DNA of 64,000 bases from an uncultured beta proteobacterium. GTDB taxonomy: Bacteria; Pseudomonadota; Gammaproteobacteria; Burkholderiales; Burkholderiaceae_C. A program made the translations under genes and the position numbers. The stretch is taken from the NCBI GenBank assembly GCA_903844215.1, contig CAIMSP010000154.1, positions 1 through 64,000 of the forward strand, given 5' to 3'. Positions 20,741 through 33,684 of this stretch are shown piece by piece. The notes beneath the pieces were generated by a model. It was not told the origin of the DNA, did not search any database, and saw only the letters and a program-made list of their open reading frames with translations. The stretch's first letter is position 1, and each line of letters starts with the position of its first letter.

Positions 20741-20929
20741 GTCGGCCATTGGGCGATGACTTGGCCGAGATTGCACCAAGCCCGCAGCGGCAGTCCAGCA
20801 AAGTTCCAGTCGTCCAGCGCCTGCTGCAGACGCTGGGCGATGCCGGTCGCATAATGTGCGTAAGCCGGGTCGCGCGCGCAGCAATAGCTGGCCGTCGCGT
20901 GAACCGTCTTTGTAAGTGGCTCGTTTCAT
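20728..20929 (-). pseudogene. Truncated, frameshifted remnant of an FAA-hydrolase family gene
   Basis: On the minus strand the ATG at 20929 has a good ribosome site (GGGGAG) and encodes MKRATYKDGSRDGQLL, the usual start of fumarylacetoacetate-hydrolase family proteins in Comamonadaceae. A 1-nt frameshift near 20880 then moves the similarity to another frame, AHYATGIAQRLQQALDDWNF. After this the match fades and a stop occurs at 20730-20728. About 48 of the normal 320-odd residues remain; the catalytic part is gone. The rest was probably lost when the present neighbours were joined here. Confidence 0.7.
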
Positions 20930-21016
20930 GGTTTGATCTCCCCGCAGTCCGATCCGGCCCGGCGGGTGCGTCGAAGAATGAGCTTGTATCTTGACCAGCG
21001 TTCGATTCTAGTGAAC

Positions 21017-22042
21017 ATGATTTTTCAAACAGGCTTGGCGCGCGTTCCCATGCTCGGGCTGCTGAGCGCTTTCGTTGCGCTGGGCCATTGGGCCGTGCTG
21101 ACCGAGCTGTCCACTGGCTTGGACCGATCCACGCCGGCGCCCAACCGGGCATGGGTCGTGCGCGCGCTGGAGCTGAGCCGCCCTAGCCTTGGCGACGCCG
21201 TCCCGCCAGCGGTCCCAACGCCACCGCGCCAGCCCGCGCCAATGGCGCGCCCATTGCCCCAGCGTGCCGCGCCAGAAAGAGCGCCCGTTGCGGCAGCCCA
21301 GGCGCGTGAATCCACGCTGTTGGCGCTGAACGCCTCCGACTCTGGTGCGCCCAAGTCCGCCCCGGACCCGAGCGCGCACAAGCATGAGGCGCCAGCTCCA
21401 AGCGCCATCGTTGCGGCCTCGGTTCGGCTGGTGTACGACGTCAAGGGCGAGATCAAGGGCTTTCCCTACGGCGCGCACTCGGAGCTGCTCTGGACGCAGG
21501 ACGGTCAACAATACAGTGCCAAGATGCAAGTCAGCGTCATGGGTTTTGGCACGCGCTCGCAATCCAGCGTGGGCCGCATCGGCGCCGGCGGGCTGGAGCC
21601 GACGCGCTTTTCGGACAAGGTGCGCAACGAGCAGGCGGCGCATTTTGAGCGTGACAAGGGCCTGGTCGTCTTCAGCTCAAACGCCCCCAGCGCGGTATTG
21701 CAGCCCGGCGCCCAGGACCGTTTGAGCGTGACGATGCAGTTGAGCGCGCTGCTCGCTGGCGCGCCGGCGCGCTTCCCACCAGGCACGACGATTGCGCTGC
21801 AGGTGGTGGGCCCGCGCGACGCAGAAGACTGGCAGTTCATCGTCGGTGAGACCGAGGTCTTGAAGCTCCCTGGCGGCAATCTCAGCGGCGTCAAGCTGAC
21901 CCGCGCTCCGCGCAGCAGCTACGACCAGAAGCTGGACCTGTGGCTGGCGCCGGCCATGTCCTACCTGCCGGTGCGTTTGCGTTTTAGCCAGGACAACGGG
22001 GATTTTGTTGACGAGCGCTGGAGCGCAAGCCTGGCGCCGTAA
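21017..22042 (+). CDS. DUF3108 domain-containing protein
   Basis: A protein of about 341 residues with one N-terminal hydrophobic segment (IFQTGLARVPMLGLLSAFVAL), a long Pro/Ala-rich linker (residues about 50-130) and a C-terminal DUF3108 domain (VRLVYDVKGEIKGFPYGAHS, then YLPVRLRFSQDNGDFVDE). It is predicted to be anchored in the inner membrane with the domain in the periplasm. The family has no established role. The start is uncertain: ATG at 21017 is used because it precedes the membrane segment, but ATG at 20978 in the same frame is possible. Confidence 0.75.
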   Translation: MIFQTGLARVPMLGLLSAFVALGHWAVLTELSTGLDRSTPAPNRAWVVRALELSRPSLGDAVPPAVPTPPRQPAPMARPLPQRAAPERAPVAAAQARESTLLALNASDSGAPKSAPDPSAHKHEAPAPSAIVAASVRLVYDVKGEIKGFPYGAHSELLWTQDGQQYSAKMQVSVMGFGTRSQSSVGRIGAGGLEPTRFSDKVRNEQAAHFERDKGLVVFSSNAPSAVLQPGAQDRLSVTMQLSALLAGAPARFPPGTTIALQVVGPRDAEDWQFIVGETEVLKLPGGNLSGVKLTRAPRSSYDQKLDLWLAPAMSYLPVRLRFSQDNGDFVDERWSASLAP

Positions 22043-22093
22043 CGCCAACCTCGCACAAAATTCGGCCGTGAGGCACCGCACAAGGCACCGTTT

Positions 22094-22109
22094 TGGCTTG
22101 CTTATTGCT
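22094..22109 (+). promoter_or_regulatory. Sigma54-type promoter of the second amt
   Basis: The sequence TGGCTTGCTTATTGCT has the invariant GG and GC 12 bp apart and a full TTGCT -12 element; only two positions of the -24 element depart from TGGCACG. Transcription would start near 22120. Immediately upstream are two direct AGGCACCG copies (22072-22090). Confidence 0.55.
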
Positions 22110-22113
22110 TGCT

Positions 22114-22151
22114 ATTGGTGCGCCCCTGCGAGACCGCTGTTTCGCACCAAT
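22114..22151 (+). repeat. Perfect 9-bp inverted repeat upstream of amt
   Basis: ATTGGTGCG (22114-22122) and CGCACCAAT (22143-22151) are perfect inverted copies separated by 20 bases, 28 bases before the amt start. They lie at or just after the predicted start of transcription. They may form an RNA hairpin in the leader or a regulator site; the half-site TGGTGC resembles NtrC half-sites but is in divergent order. Confidence 0.6.
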
Positions 22152-22179
22152 TCAATGCAATTTTTCCCGGAACTGATCA

Positions 22180-23382
22180 ATGGAAGCACTAAAACAGGGC
22201 TCTGACGCCCTCTTCATCTTGTTGGGCGGCGTCATGGTGCTGGCCATGCATGCCGGCTTTGCGTTTCTGGAGCTGGGCACGGTACGCAAGAAGAACCAGG
22301 TCAACGCCCTGGTGAAAATCCTGGTCGATTTTTCCGTCTCCACCGTGGTGTATTTCATGCTCGGTTATGCCGTCGCCTATGGCACCAACTTCTTCGTTGG
22401 CGCCGAGCAGTTGGCAGCGAAGAACGGCTACGAGTTGGTGAAGTTCTTCTTCCTCCTGACCTTTGCTGCCGCCATTCCCGCGATCATTTCCGGCGGCATC
22501 GCCGAGCGCGCGCGTTTTTGGCCCCAGTTGCTGGCCACGGCCGTGATCGTCGGCTTGATCTATCCGCTGTACGAGGGGGTGGTCTGGAATCAGGCTTTTG
22601 GCATCCAGGCCGGGATCAAGGCCCTGACCGGGCAGGCGTTTCATGACTTCGCCGGCTCGGTGGTGGTGCACGCCGTGGGCGGTTGGCTGGCGCTCCCGGC
22701 GGTGTTGCTGCTGGGCGCGCGCAGCAACCGCTACCGCAAGGACGGATCGATCTCGGCGCACCCGCCCTCGAGCATCCCCTTCCTGGCCCTGGGCGCGTGG
22801 ATCCTGACGGTGGGTTGGTTCGGCTTCAACGTCATGAGTGCGCAAACCATCGACAAGATCTCCGGCCTGGTGGCGGTGAACTCGCTCATGGCGATGGTGG
22901 GCGGCACGCTGGCCGCACTGCTGCTGGGCAAGAACGACCCGGGCTTCGTTTACAACGGGCCGCTGGCCGGACTGGTCGCGGTCTGCGCCGGATCGGACCT
23001 GATGCACCCCTTGGGCGCCTTGGTCACGGGCGCGATTGCCGGCGCCATCTTTGTGCGCATGTTCACGCTCACGCAGAACAAATGGAAGATCGACGACGTG
23101 CTGGGTGTGTGGCCGCTGCATGGCCTGTGCGGCACCTGGGGTGGCTTGGCTGCGGGAATTTTCGGCTGCAAATTTCTCGGTGGCATGGGCGGCGTGAGCT
23201 TCTGGGCGCAATTTCTCGGAACCGCGCTGGGCGTGGTCTGGGCGCTTGTCGGCGGCTACGTGGTGTACGGTGCGATCAAGGCCACGATCGGCCTGCGCCT
23301 GAGCCAGGAAGAAGAATTCGACGGCGCGGATTTGACGATTCACAAGATCGGCGCGACCGCCGAGCGCGAAGCGAACTGGTAA
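22180..23382 (+). CDS. amt: Ammonium transporter (short form, no signal peptide)
   Basis: A 400-residue Amt/Mep protein that starts directly with a membrane span (MEALKQGSDALFILLGGVMV). Conserved blocks include GSVVVHAVGGWLALPAVLLLG and GVWPLHGLCGTWGGLAAGIFG with the two pore histidines. It differs clearly from the amt at 13823-15337 in length, N-terminus and context, since it has no adjacent PII gene. It may be a second transporter with different affinity or regulation. It converges on recG with only 10 bp between the stops. Confidence 0.95.
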   Translation: MEALKQGSDALFILLGGVMVLAMHAGFAFLELGTVRKKNQVNALVKILVDFSVSTVVYFMLGYAVAYGTNFFVGAEQLAAKNGYELVKFFFLLTFAAAIPAIISGGIAERARFWPQLLATAVIVGLIYPLYEGVVWNQAFGIQAGIKALTGQAFHDFAGSVVVHAVGGWLALPAVLLLGARSNRYRKDGSISAHPPSSIPFLALGAWILTVGWFGFNVMSAQTIDKISGLVAVNSLMAMVGGTLAALLLGKNDPGFVYNGPLAGLVAVCAGSDLMHPLGALVTGAIAGAIFVRMFTLTQNKWKIDDVLGVWPLHGLCGTWGGLAAGIFGCKFLGGMGGVSFWAQFLGTALGVVWALVGGYVVYGAIKATIGLRLSQEEEFDGADLTIHKIGATAEREANW

Positions 23383-23392
23383 ATCGACCCTC

Positions 23393-25570
23393 TCAGGCCT
23401 TGAGGTATTCGGCTTTGCCGCCAAGCCAGCGATCGATGTGGCGCCCCGCCAACTCCGGATACTGATCCAGCAGTTGGGGCGCCAGCCGACGCGCCCATTC
23501 CAGCAAGGCCAAGTCGGTGCTCAGATCAGCAAAGCGCAGCAGCGCAGCGCCGGACTGGCGCGCACCCAGGAATTCCCCCGGGCCGCGAATCTCCAGGTCG
23601 CGCCGCGCGATCTCGAACCCGTCTGCGGTCTCGGCCATGGCTTTGAGGCGCTGGCGCGCCGTTTCCCCCAGGCGCGGCGCGTCTCCTGTGGAGTACAGCA
23701 GCACGCAGGCCGAGGCCGCCGCGCCGCGCCCGACACGGCCGCGCAACTGGTGCAACTGGCTCAGACCGAAACGCTCGGCGTGCTCGACCACCATCAGCGA
23801 CGCATTGGGAACGTCAACGCCGACCTCGATCACCGTGGTGCTCACCAGCACCTGCATCTGCCCGGACGTGAAGAGCGCCATGACGGCCCTCTTTTGCGCC
23901 ACCGGCATGCGCGAATGCAGCAGCCCCACCATCACGGGCGCCGCAGCGTCATGCAGCGCGGCGCTCAAATCGGCATGGGTTTGCGTGGCGTTGGCCAGGT
24001 CCAGTGATTCGCTGTGGCTACGGCCGGGGCTTCGCCCCTGCACGCCGCCAGCGGCATGAGCCTGCACCGCATCGCCCTTGGCACTTTCCTCAATCAGGGG
24101 ACAGACCCAATAGACCTGCCGACCCTGGGCAATCTGCGCCCGGATGCGCTCGATCACCTGGTCGCGGCGGGAGTCGTGCACCAGCTTGGTGATGATGGGC
24201 GTGCGCCCGGGCGGCAGTTCATCCAGCGTGGAGACCTCCAGATCGGCGTAATAGCTCATGGCCAGCGTGCGCGGAATGGGCGTGGCCGTCATCATCAGCA
24301 AATGCGGCTCGCGTTGCACCGCAAGCGCCTCCACGTCGGGGTTCGGCGCCCCGTTCATCTTGTTGCGCAGCGCCAATCGCTGCGCCACGCCAAAACGGTG
24401 TTGCTCGTCGATGATGGCCAGCGCCAGATTCTTGAACTGCACCTTGTCCTGAATCACGGCATGCGTGCCCACCACCAGCGCGGCTTCACCGCTGGCGATC
24501 AACGCCAGCATCGCGCGGCGCTCCTTGGTCTTTTGGCTGCCGGTGAGCCAGGCCGTGCGAATGCCCAGCGGTTCCAACCAGGCGAGGAGCTTGGTGAAGT
24601 GCTGTTGCGCCAAGATTTCCGTGGGCGCCATGAGCGCGCACTGCCAGCCCGCGTCGATGCACAGCGCCGCTGCCAGCGCGGCCACCACGGTCTTGCCGGA
24701 GCCGACATCCCCTTGCAACAGCCGGTGCATGGGCACGGGCCGGGCCAGGTCGCTGGCGATTTCGGCGCTGACCCGCTGCTGCGCCGCCGTCAGGGAAAAG
24801 GGCAAGGCCGCCAGCAGTCGCTGCGCCAGTCCCGGCTCGGCCGCCGCACGAAACGGCGCGACCAGTGGCGGCGCCTGCAGCGCGTCGCGTCCGCGCTTGG
24901 CCTGCAATTGCGAAAGCTGCTGCGCCAACAATTCCTCGGCCTTGAGTCGTTGCCAGGCGGGGTGGCTGCGATCCTCCAAGGCGCCAAGCGCCACGTCGGA
25001 CGCAGGTTGATGCAGGAACGAGAGCGCCTCGCGCAGGCCCCAGGCGGCCCAGCGCTGATTCTCGACGGCCGCAGCCCCTGCCAACGTGTCCGACAGGTCG
25101 GCCCGCGCCAGTCCGCCAAGGATGGCTTTGCGCAAATAGGACTGCGGCAGACCGGCCACCGTGGGATAGACCGGCGTCAAGGCGCTCGGCAGTGCGCCGC
25201 CAGCGCTTTGGAAGCTGGGGTGCATCATGGTCCAGCCCATCGGCCCGCCCCTGACTTCACCACGGATGCGCAACCGCGCACCCACGGCCAGCGCCTTTTG
25301 CATGGCCGGGTAAAAGGTGAAGAAGCGCAAGCTGCAGCCGTCTGATCCATCGTCGACGCTCACCAGCAACTGGCGGCGCGCGCCCAAGCTGACCTGACTG
25401 TGTGTGACCGTGGCTTCAATCTGCAACAGTTCGCCTTCGCGTGCGTCGCACAAACGTGAGATGCGGGTTTCGTCTTCATAGCGCAGCGGCAAATGCAGCG
25501 CCAGGTCGATATCGCGCACCAAGCCCAGTTTGTGCATGGCCTTTTGCGGATAGCTCAGAGCGGATGGCAT
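23393..25570 (-). CDS. recG: ATP-dependent DNA helicase RecG
   Basis: A 725-residue helicase that remodels stalled replication forks and Holliday junctions. It has the N-terminal wedge/OB domain, then SF2 motifs I (LLQGDVGSGKTVVA), Ia (MAPTEILAQQH), II (IIDEQHRFGV), III (MTATPIPRTLA) and the C-terminal RLGQ-like QLRGRVGRG block. The ATG at 25570 gives the family start MPSALSYPQKAMHKLGL. An unusual insert of about 25 residues follows the CPLIEES motif, encoded by a GC-rich hairpin-containing segment near 24005-24082. Divergent from the HD-GYP gene. Confidence 0.95.
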   Translation of the reverse strand: MPSALSYPQKAMHKLGLVRDIDLALHLPLRYEDETRISRLCDAREGELLQIEATVTHSQVSLGARRQLLVSVDDGSDGCSLRFFTFYPAMQKALAVGARLRIRGEVRGGPMGWTMMHPSFQSAGGALPSALTPVYPTVAGLPQSYLRKAILGGLARADLSDTLAGAAAVENQRWAAWGLREALSFLHQPASDVALGALEDRSHPAWQRLKAEELLAQQLSQLQAKRGRDALQAPPLVAPFRAAAEPGLAQRLLAALPFSLTAAQQRVSAEIASDLARPVPMHRLLQGDVGSGKTVVAALAAALCIDAGWQCALMAPTEILAQQHFTKLLAWLEPLGIRTAWLTGSQKTKERRAMLALIASGEAALVVGTHAVIQDKVQFKNLALAIIDEQHRFGVAQRLALRNKMNGAPNPDVEALAVQREPHLLMMTATPIPRTLAMSYYADLEVSTLDELPPGRTPIITKLVHDSRRDQVIERIRAQIAQGRQVYWVCPLIEESAKGDAVQAHAAGGVQGRSPGRSHSESLDLANATQTHADLSAALHDAAAPVMVGLLHSRMPVAQKRAVMALFTSGQMQVLVSTTVIEVGVDVPNASLMVVEHAERFGLSQLHQLRGRVGRGAAASACVLLYSTGDAPRLGETARQRLKAMAETADGFEIARRDLEIRGPGEFLGARQSGAALLRFADLSTDLALLEWARRLAPQLLDQYPELAGRHIDRWLGGKAEYLKA
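24005..24082. repeat. GC-rich hairpin insert within recG
   Basis: This stretch encodes about 25 residues (AHAAGGVQGRSPGRSHSES and flanks) that break the normally compact CPLIEES-to-(A/T)Y-x-x-L region of RecG. It contains GGGGCTTCGCCCC at 24026-24038, a perfect stem with a three-base loop. Length, base composition and in-frame nature suggest a small mobile repeat that entered the gene without breaking it. The exact borders are uncertain. Confidence 0.5.
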
Positions 25571-25629
25571 GGAGGGATTTTGCCCTGCGGCGAAAGCGTC
25601 GTGGCAAGCGATTGACATACACTCATTCG

Positions 25630-26856
25630 ATGCTCAAGAAAATCAGCGTCGATCAACTCACCCTCGGTATGCATCTGAAGGAGTTTTGTGGGTCCTGGAT
25701 GGAGCACCCCTTCTGGCGCAACGGCTTTGTGATCAACGACCACAAGGACATTGCCAGCATTCTGGCCAGCAGCATCAAGGAAGTGTGGATCGACTCCTCC
25801 TTGGGTCTGGACATCGCCGTCGGTGTGGTGGCCCTTTCCGAGACCGACTCGGCGCAGCAGGTGGAGGCCGATTTGCGGCGCATGGCGGCCATCGAAAAAA
25901 GAATTTCGCCGGTCTCGCTGTCCGAAGAAATGAGCCGCGCCAGCCTGATTGTGTCGCGCTCCAAACTGGCCGTGGCATCCATGTTCAATGAAGCGCGCAT
26001 GGGGCAGGCCATCAACACCACCGGGGCCCAGCGCATGGTGGACGAGATCTCGGACTCGATTGCGCGCAACCCGGGCGCGCTCATCAGTCTGGCGCGTTTG
26101 AAAACGGCCGACGACTACACCTACATGCACTCGGTTGCGGTTTGCGCCTTGATGATCGCGCTGGCCAAGCAACTCCAGATCGACGAGAAACTGACTCGGT
26201 CATTGGGCGTCGCCGGTTTGCTGCATGACCTCGGCAAAGCCGCCATGCCGATGGAGGTTCTGAACAAGCCCGGCAAGCTCACCGACGCGGAATTCGACAT
26301 CATCAAGAGCCATCCGCAAAAGGGCTATGAGATGCTGCTGGGTGGAGCGAATGTGGAAGACATCACGCTGGACGTCTGCCTGCATCACCATGAAAAAATG
26401 GATGGCTCGGGCTATCCCAAACACCTCAATGGCCATGAGATCAGCCTGTACGCCAAGATGGGCGCGGTGTGCGACGTGTACGACGCCATCACTTCTAACC
26501 GACCGTACAAGGCCGGCTGGGATCCGGCCGAATCGCTAAGGAAGATGATGGAATGGACGCAGGGCCATTTCGACCCGCAGGTGTTTCAAGCGTTCGTGCG
26601 CAGCCTGGGCATCTACCCGATTGGTTCGCTGGTGCGGCTGAGCTCGGGGCGCATCGGCATCGTGACCGAGCAAACCGCAAAGTCCCTGCTCGCGCCCATA
26701 GTCAAGGTGTTCTATTCCACCAAGATCGACATGCGCATCCTGCCTGAAATCATCGACCTGTCGCGCCCCGGCAGCACGGAAAAAATTGTGGCGCGCGAAG
26801 ATCCCGACAAATGGCATTTCCCGGATCTGAATGAGCTATGGTCCGGCAAGTCCTGA
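25630..26856 (+). CDS. HD-GYP domain c-di-GMP phosphodiesterase
   Basis: A 408-residue protein with an N-terminal DUF3391 domain (residues about 1-130) and a C-terminal HD-GYP domain that degrades the second messenger c-di-GMP. The catalytic signature is present: H167, H199-D200 in LLHDLGK, H228, and HHEKMDGSGYP at 253-263. There is no membrane span or receiver domain, so it is cytosolic. The ATG at 25630 gives the family start MLKKISVDQLTLGMHL. It is followed by an intergenic hairpin repeat and then queA. Confidence 0.93.
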   Translation: MLKKISVDQLTLGMHLKEFCGSWMEHPFWRNGFVINDHKDIASILASSIKEVWIDSSLGLDIAVGVVALSETDSAQQVEADLRRMAAIEKRISPVSLSEEMSRASLIVSRSKLAVASMFNEARMGQAINTTGAQRMVDEISDSIARNPGALISLARLKTADDYTYMHSVAVCALMIALAKQLQIDEKLTRSLGVAGLLHDLGKAAMPMEVLNKPGKLTDAEFDIIKSHPQKGYEMLLGGANVEDITLDVCLHHHEKMDGSGYPKHLNGHEISLYAKMGAVCDVYDAITSNRPYKAGWDPAESLRKMMEWTQGHFDPQVFQAFVRSLGIYPIGSLVRLSSGRIGIVTEQTAKSLLAPIVKVFYSTKIDMRILPEIIDLSRPGSTEKIVAREDPDKWHFPDLNELWSGKS

Positions 26857-26858
26857 AA

Positions 26859-26911
26859 CCTTGCGGGACAGACCAAGAGTGACGCGCAGCGAACTTTGAC
26901 CTGTCCTCAAC
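26859..26911. repeat. Dispersed 52-bp hairpin repeat, copy A
   Basis: The copy begins CCTTGCGGGACAGACC, contains AGTGACGCGCAGCGAACTTTG and ends CTGTCCTCAAC. Its ends pair as GGACAG/CTGTCC. It fills the gap between the HD-GYP stop (26856) and queA (26926). Copies B and C lie at 32086-32137 and 32161-32213. Confidence 0.85.
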
Positions 26912-26925
26912 CGACGAAGAAACCC

Positions 26926-29125
<2,200 letters not shown>

Positions 29126-29128
29126 ATG

Positions 29129-29207
29129 GTGCCCCCACGTTCCCCACTTCGTGTGGTTCTCTGCCCCCCAGGGGGGCTTGGGCCAGCTTCGGGCGGCCGG
29201 GCGCTGA
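29129..29207. repeat. GC-rich palindromic intergenic repeat, copy 1
   Basis: The repeat begins GTGCCCCCACG three bases after the tgt stop, has CTGCCCCCCAGGGGGGC about 32 bases later, and ends GGCCGGGCGCTGA. The same arrangement is found at 46060-46139. CCCCCC/GGGGGG forms a compact hairpin. It fills the gap between tgt and the metH riboswitch and may act as a terminator or RNA stabiliser. Confidence 0.75.
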
Positions 29208-29223
29208 CATAGAATCTCCCCAC

Positions 29224-29294
29224 TCCAAGGAGCGTTGCAGCGGGATCGGTATGTGCCTGACCCGCCAGGCTTGGATGCATCAACCACGCTCACC
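29224..29294 (+). ncRNA. SAH riboswitch upstream of metH
   Basis: The segment fits the S-adenosylhomocysteine riboswitch. Its P1 arms are CCAAG (29225-29229) and CTTGG (29270-29274). An inner stem GCGGG (29240-29244) pairs with CCCGC (29261-29265). A long-range stem is formed by GAGCG (29230-29234) with CGCTC (29287-29291), extended by TTG/CAA pairing. The conserved GAGCGTTGCAGC and CGCTCACC ends are present. Binding of SAH is expected to turn on metH so that homocysteine derived from SAH is remethylated. The metH start follows 22 bases later. Confidence 0.88.
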
Positions 29295-29315
29295 TGTAAC
29301 CCCAAGGTGAGACCC

Positions 29316-32084
<2,769 letters not shown>

Positions 32085-32085
32085 A

Positions 32086-32137
32086 CTTTGCGGGACGGAC
32101 CCAAGTTACACGCAGTGAACTTTGCTCGGTCCCCAAC
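32086..32137. repeat. Dispersed 52-bp hairpin repeat, copy B
   Basis: Begins CTTTGCGGGACGGACCC two bases after the metH stop, contains CACGCAGTGAACTTTG and ends CTCGGTCCCCAAC. Closely similar to copies A and C, but the terminal stem is less perfect (GGACGGA against TCGGTCC). Confidence 0.85.
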
Positions 32138-32160
32138 AGATCGTAGCTGTTGGATGTTCA

Positions 32161-32234
32161 CTTTGCGGGACCGACCAAGCGTGACGCGAAGTGAACTTTG
32201 CTCGGTCCTCGACTGATTGAAATTGCGGGACAGG
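32161..32234. repeat. Dispersed 52-bp hairpin repeat, copy C, with partial copy D
   Basis: Copy C (32161-32213) begins CTTTGCGGGACCGACC, contains GTGACGCGAAGTGAACTTTG and ends CTCGGTCCTCGAC. Its terminal stem GGACCGA/TCGGTCC is perfect. A truncated copy, TTGCGGGACAGGG, follows at 32223-32234. B, C and D occupy the whole gap between the convergent metH and phaM genes. Confidence 0.85.
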
Positions 32235-32263
32235 GGCTATGGGGCGGCGACCCAAAATGCCCT

Positions 32264-32917
32264 TCAGCTCGCGCGCTTGCGTGGTGCGGCCTTCTTCGCG
32301 GGCGCACCCGATGCTTTCTTGACTGCGGCTTTCACGGCCTGCTTGGCCACGTGTTTGGTGGCATTCACCGCCGTTTGCTTGGCGGCATCTTTCATGGCGC
32401 CCGCAGCGATCTGCTGGAACTGCTGCGTCAGCGCACCCCACCACTGCATCGGATCGGCGACGCCCGCTGCAGCCGACTCTGACGTGGCTGCGGGCTCTTT
32501 CTTTGGCGAAGAGGTCACGGCAGCCGCGACACTGGATAGGGTGCGCGCCGTTCCGCTGGCGGTCTCGGTCATCTTTTGCATGCCCGAAGCCACGGTGTCG
32601 GCGGCCTTGAGCTTGAGCGCATTGGCCACGTCGCCCATGTTGAAGTTCATTCCCTTGAGCGTGGCCAGCGTCATCTTCTGAACTTCCAGCGCCTGCACCG
32701 TCGCGCCCAGCGCCCGGGAATTTTGTTCGAGCCAAAAATGCACGGCCTTGAGTTCGTCAATGCGCTTGTCAAGTTCTTCCACATTCAGCGTGGGCGCCAC
32801 CCAGTTCGCCAGATTAGGCATCTGCGGAACGGTTTGCGTCGCGCCTTTGGCCAGGTTTTGCAGGAAATCAAAGCCGGGGACAAATTTTCCAAAACCCGAA
32901 TTCTGTGAATCGCTCAT
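32264..32917 (-). CDS. phaM: PhaM-like polyhydroxyalkanoate granule-associated protein
   Basis: A 217-residue protein with the PhaM N-terminal domain (PTLNVEELDKRIDELKAVHFW, then ALEVQKMTLATLKGMN) and a C-terminal Lys/Ala/Pro tail (VKKASGAPAKKAAPRKR) like histone H1. In Ralstonia eutropha PhaM activates PHB synthase and tethers granules to the nucleoid through such a tail. No phaC, phaA or phasin gene is in the window, so the gene stands alone. It converges on metH. The stop lies at 32264, after the repeat cluster. Confidence 0.82.
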   Translation of the reverse strand: MSDSQNSGFGKFVPGFDFLQNLAKGATQTVPQMPNLANWVAPTLNVEELDKRIDELKAVHFWLEQNSRALGATVQALEVQKMTLATLKGMNFNMGDVANALKLKAADTVASGMQKMTETASGTARTLSSVAAAVTSSPKKEPAATSESAAAGVADPMQWWGALTQQFQQIAAGAMKDAAKQTAVNATKHVAKQAVKAAVKKASGAPAKKAAPRKRAS

Positions 32918-33117
32918 GGCACTCCTTTAGACAATTGGGGCAGCGCTTGGCGCCACGCACGCTTGGAACAAGACGTGACGCGAAGGATACTCCGCTTCGC
33001 CGACGCCCGACCGACGCGGGGCTGCGAAAGCGACATAGCAGGCCAACGCGACCACGACGGCGGGTTGCGCTGGCGCAAAACCGCAGCGAATCACTGGGAA
33101 TGACGCGGGTTTCTACG

Positions 33118-33123
33118 TATAAT
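33118..33123 (+). promoter_or_regulatory. -10 box of the atp operon promoter
   Basis: A perfect TATAAT lies 48 bp before atpI. The hexamer 17 bp upstream is TGGGAA (33095-33100), a poor -35. Transcription should start near 33130. The rest of the 253-bp gap upstream (32918-33170), shared with the divergent phaM, shows no gene. Confidence 0.6.
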
Positions 33124-33170
33124 CGAAGGCTTTGCAGTCGTTTCAAACCGTAACTTGGCTGTAATTTTTA

Positions 33171-33644
33171 ATGGCGACAATGACGCTGCGCGAAAAAGAC
33201 GATGAGGACGCGAATGGTTTTGGATCTGAATTCAAACCATTGACGCGCCAGCAAGCGCAGCAGCTCAGCCGCGAACTGCGCAGCGTGTCGCCCTGGAAGG
33301 TGATTGCGGTGCAATCGGCGGTGGGGCTGCTCGTGGCCTTGGCCACCTGGGGTCTGACGGGCAAGAGCAGCGCGGCGTGGTCGGCAGCCTATGGCGCCCT
33401 GAGCGTGGTGCTGCCAGCGGCTTTGTTTGCGCGTGGCTTGATGAGCCGGTTTTCGTCGCTGAACGCAGCGACTGCAGGATTTGGATTTTTTGTGTGGGAA
33501 GCGGTGAAGATTGCCGCAAGCGTGGGAATGCTGGCGATTGCGCCACGGCTGATTGCCGATCTGGACTGGCTGGCTTTGCTGGCGGGCCTGATCATCACCA
33601 TGAAGATGTATTGGCTGGCCTGGCGCTTGGCGCCCAAGGCCTGA
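33171..33644 (+). CDS. atpI: ATP synthase subunit I
   Basis: A 157-residue membrane protein with a charged N-terminal tail and four hydrophobic spans. It is the first gene of the atp operon. AtpI helps assemble the c-ring but is not part of the finished enzyme. The assignment rests on position, length and membrane pattern (SVSPWKVIAVQSAVGLLVAL), since the family is poorly conserved. ATG at 33180 is an alternative start three codons later. Confidence 0.88.
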   Translation: MATMTLREKDDEDANGFGSEFKPLTRQQAQQLSRELRSVSPWKVIAVQSAVGLLVALATWGLTGKSSAAWSAAYGALSVVLPAALFARGLMSRFSSLNAATAGFGFFVWEAVKIAASVGMLAIAPRLIADLDWLALLAGLIITMKMYWLAWRLAPKA

Positions 33645-33684
33645 GACGAATTAACTGTCACTTGACGAACCAAGAGTTGTAAAC

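Noticed and set aside
32941-33110. Possible gene or small RNA between phaM and atpI
   Set aside because: No start with ribosome site and no clear terminator; only imperfect GC-rich inverted segments are visible.
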